Assembly (NCBI GenBank): GCA_001586965.3 | Contig: LUCW03000539.1 | Span: 1-20,000, forward strand | Direction: 5' to 3' | DNA: 20,000 nucleotides | Source of the DNA: Sphaeroforma sirkka | Taxonomy: Eukaryota; Opisthokonta; Ichthyosporea; Ichthyophonida | Shown here: positions 19,899 to 20,000 of the stretch, one piece after another | Position numbering within the stretch: position 1 is the stretch's first letter | How the letters are laid out: every line of letters begins with the position of its first letter | The notes under the pieces: model-generated | Databases searched by the model: none | What the model was told of the DNA's origin: nothing | The model's input: only the letters and a program-made list of their open reading frames with translations | Translations under genes and position numbers: made by a program

Positions 19899-20000
19899 CG
19901 ACATATAGTCACATCCCACATGCACAAAACGCGTGTATGTATATATGCATGTGCATGCACATGCATATGCATGCATAATATATATATATATATATATATA

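Larger units (their letters stand above)
19137..20000. repeat. TA-microsatellite block downstream of ATPase copy 2
   Basis: This is the counterpart of 7437-8095, with tracts of different length. Up to about 19300 it follows copy 1 almost base for base. Beyond that only the island order is kept, for example GCATGGATGCATTGTTGCAT at 19645 against GCATGGATGCATGGTTACAC near 7933. The block runs off the right edge. No gene is present. Confidence 0.85.

Overview
The window is nuclear DNA from a eukaryote, most likely a unicellular one. The evidence is a plasma-membrane P3A-type proton pump, GTAAGT/GTAAGC splice donors, TATAAATA core promoters, AATAAA poly(A) signals, kilobase AT-rich spacers and long (TA)n microsatellites. 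I cannot name the lineage. It is not a plant-type pump by its short C-terminus, and nothing fixes it as stramenopile, holozoan or other protist.

Layout. 1-374: left-edge AT-rich DNA and first exon (minus strand) of a Gfo/Idh/MocA-like oxidoreductase. 375-4241: AT-rich spacer. 4242-7436: promoter, coding region and 3' flank of H+-ATPase copy 1 (plus strand). 7437-8347: TA-rich block. 8348-8881: a diverged relic of an ATPase 3' end plus a small unassigned island. 8882-10190: second TA-rich block. 10265-10415: decayed copy of the oxidoreductase first exon (minus strand). 10416-15932: second AT-rich spacer. 15933-19136: promoter, coding region and 3' flank of H+-ATPase copy 2 (plus strand). 19137-20000: TA-rich block running off the window.

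The window therefore reads as two units of a tandem array, each unit being [oxidoreductase exon on minus / spacer / proton pump on plus / TA block]. The oxidoreductase exons and the spacers of the two units are old, diverged homologues. The two pump genes are almost identical: I find two base substitutions in about 2.9 kb of coding sequence. The identity starts abruptly at the TATA box, continues through the 3' flank and fades out in the TA-rich block. This contrast points to recent gene conversion or replacement confined to the pump gene, with the recipient's old 3' end left behind at about 8348.

Each pump copy carries one frameshift, at a different place: a lost G near 6085 in copy 1, and T5 expanded to T7 at 16694-16700 in copy 2. 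Each copy shows what the other should read. Restored, both would encode 964 residues with a complete P-type ATPase motif set, differing only at residue 502. Both lesions lie in mononucleotide runs, so long-read consensus errors are a serious alternative to real pseudogenes.

I see no tRNA, rRNA, CRISPR array, transposase or reverse transcriptase gene.
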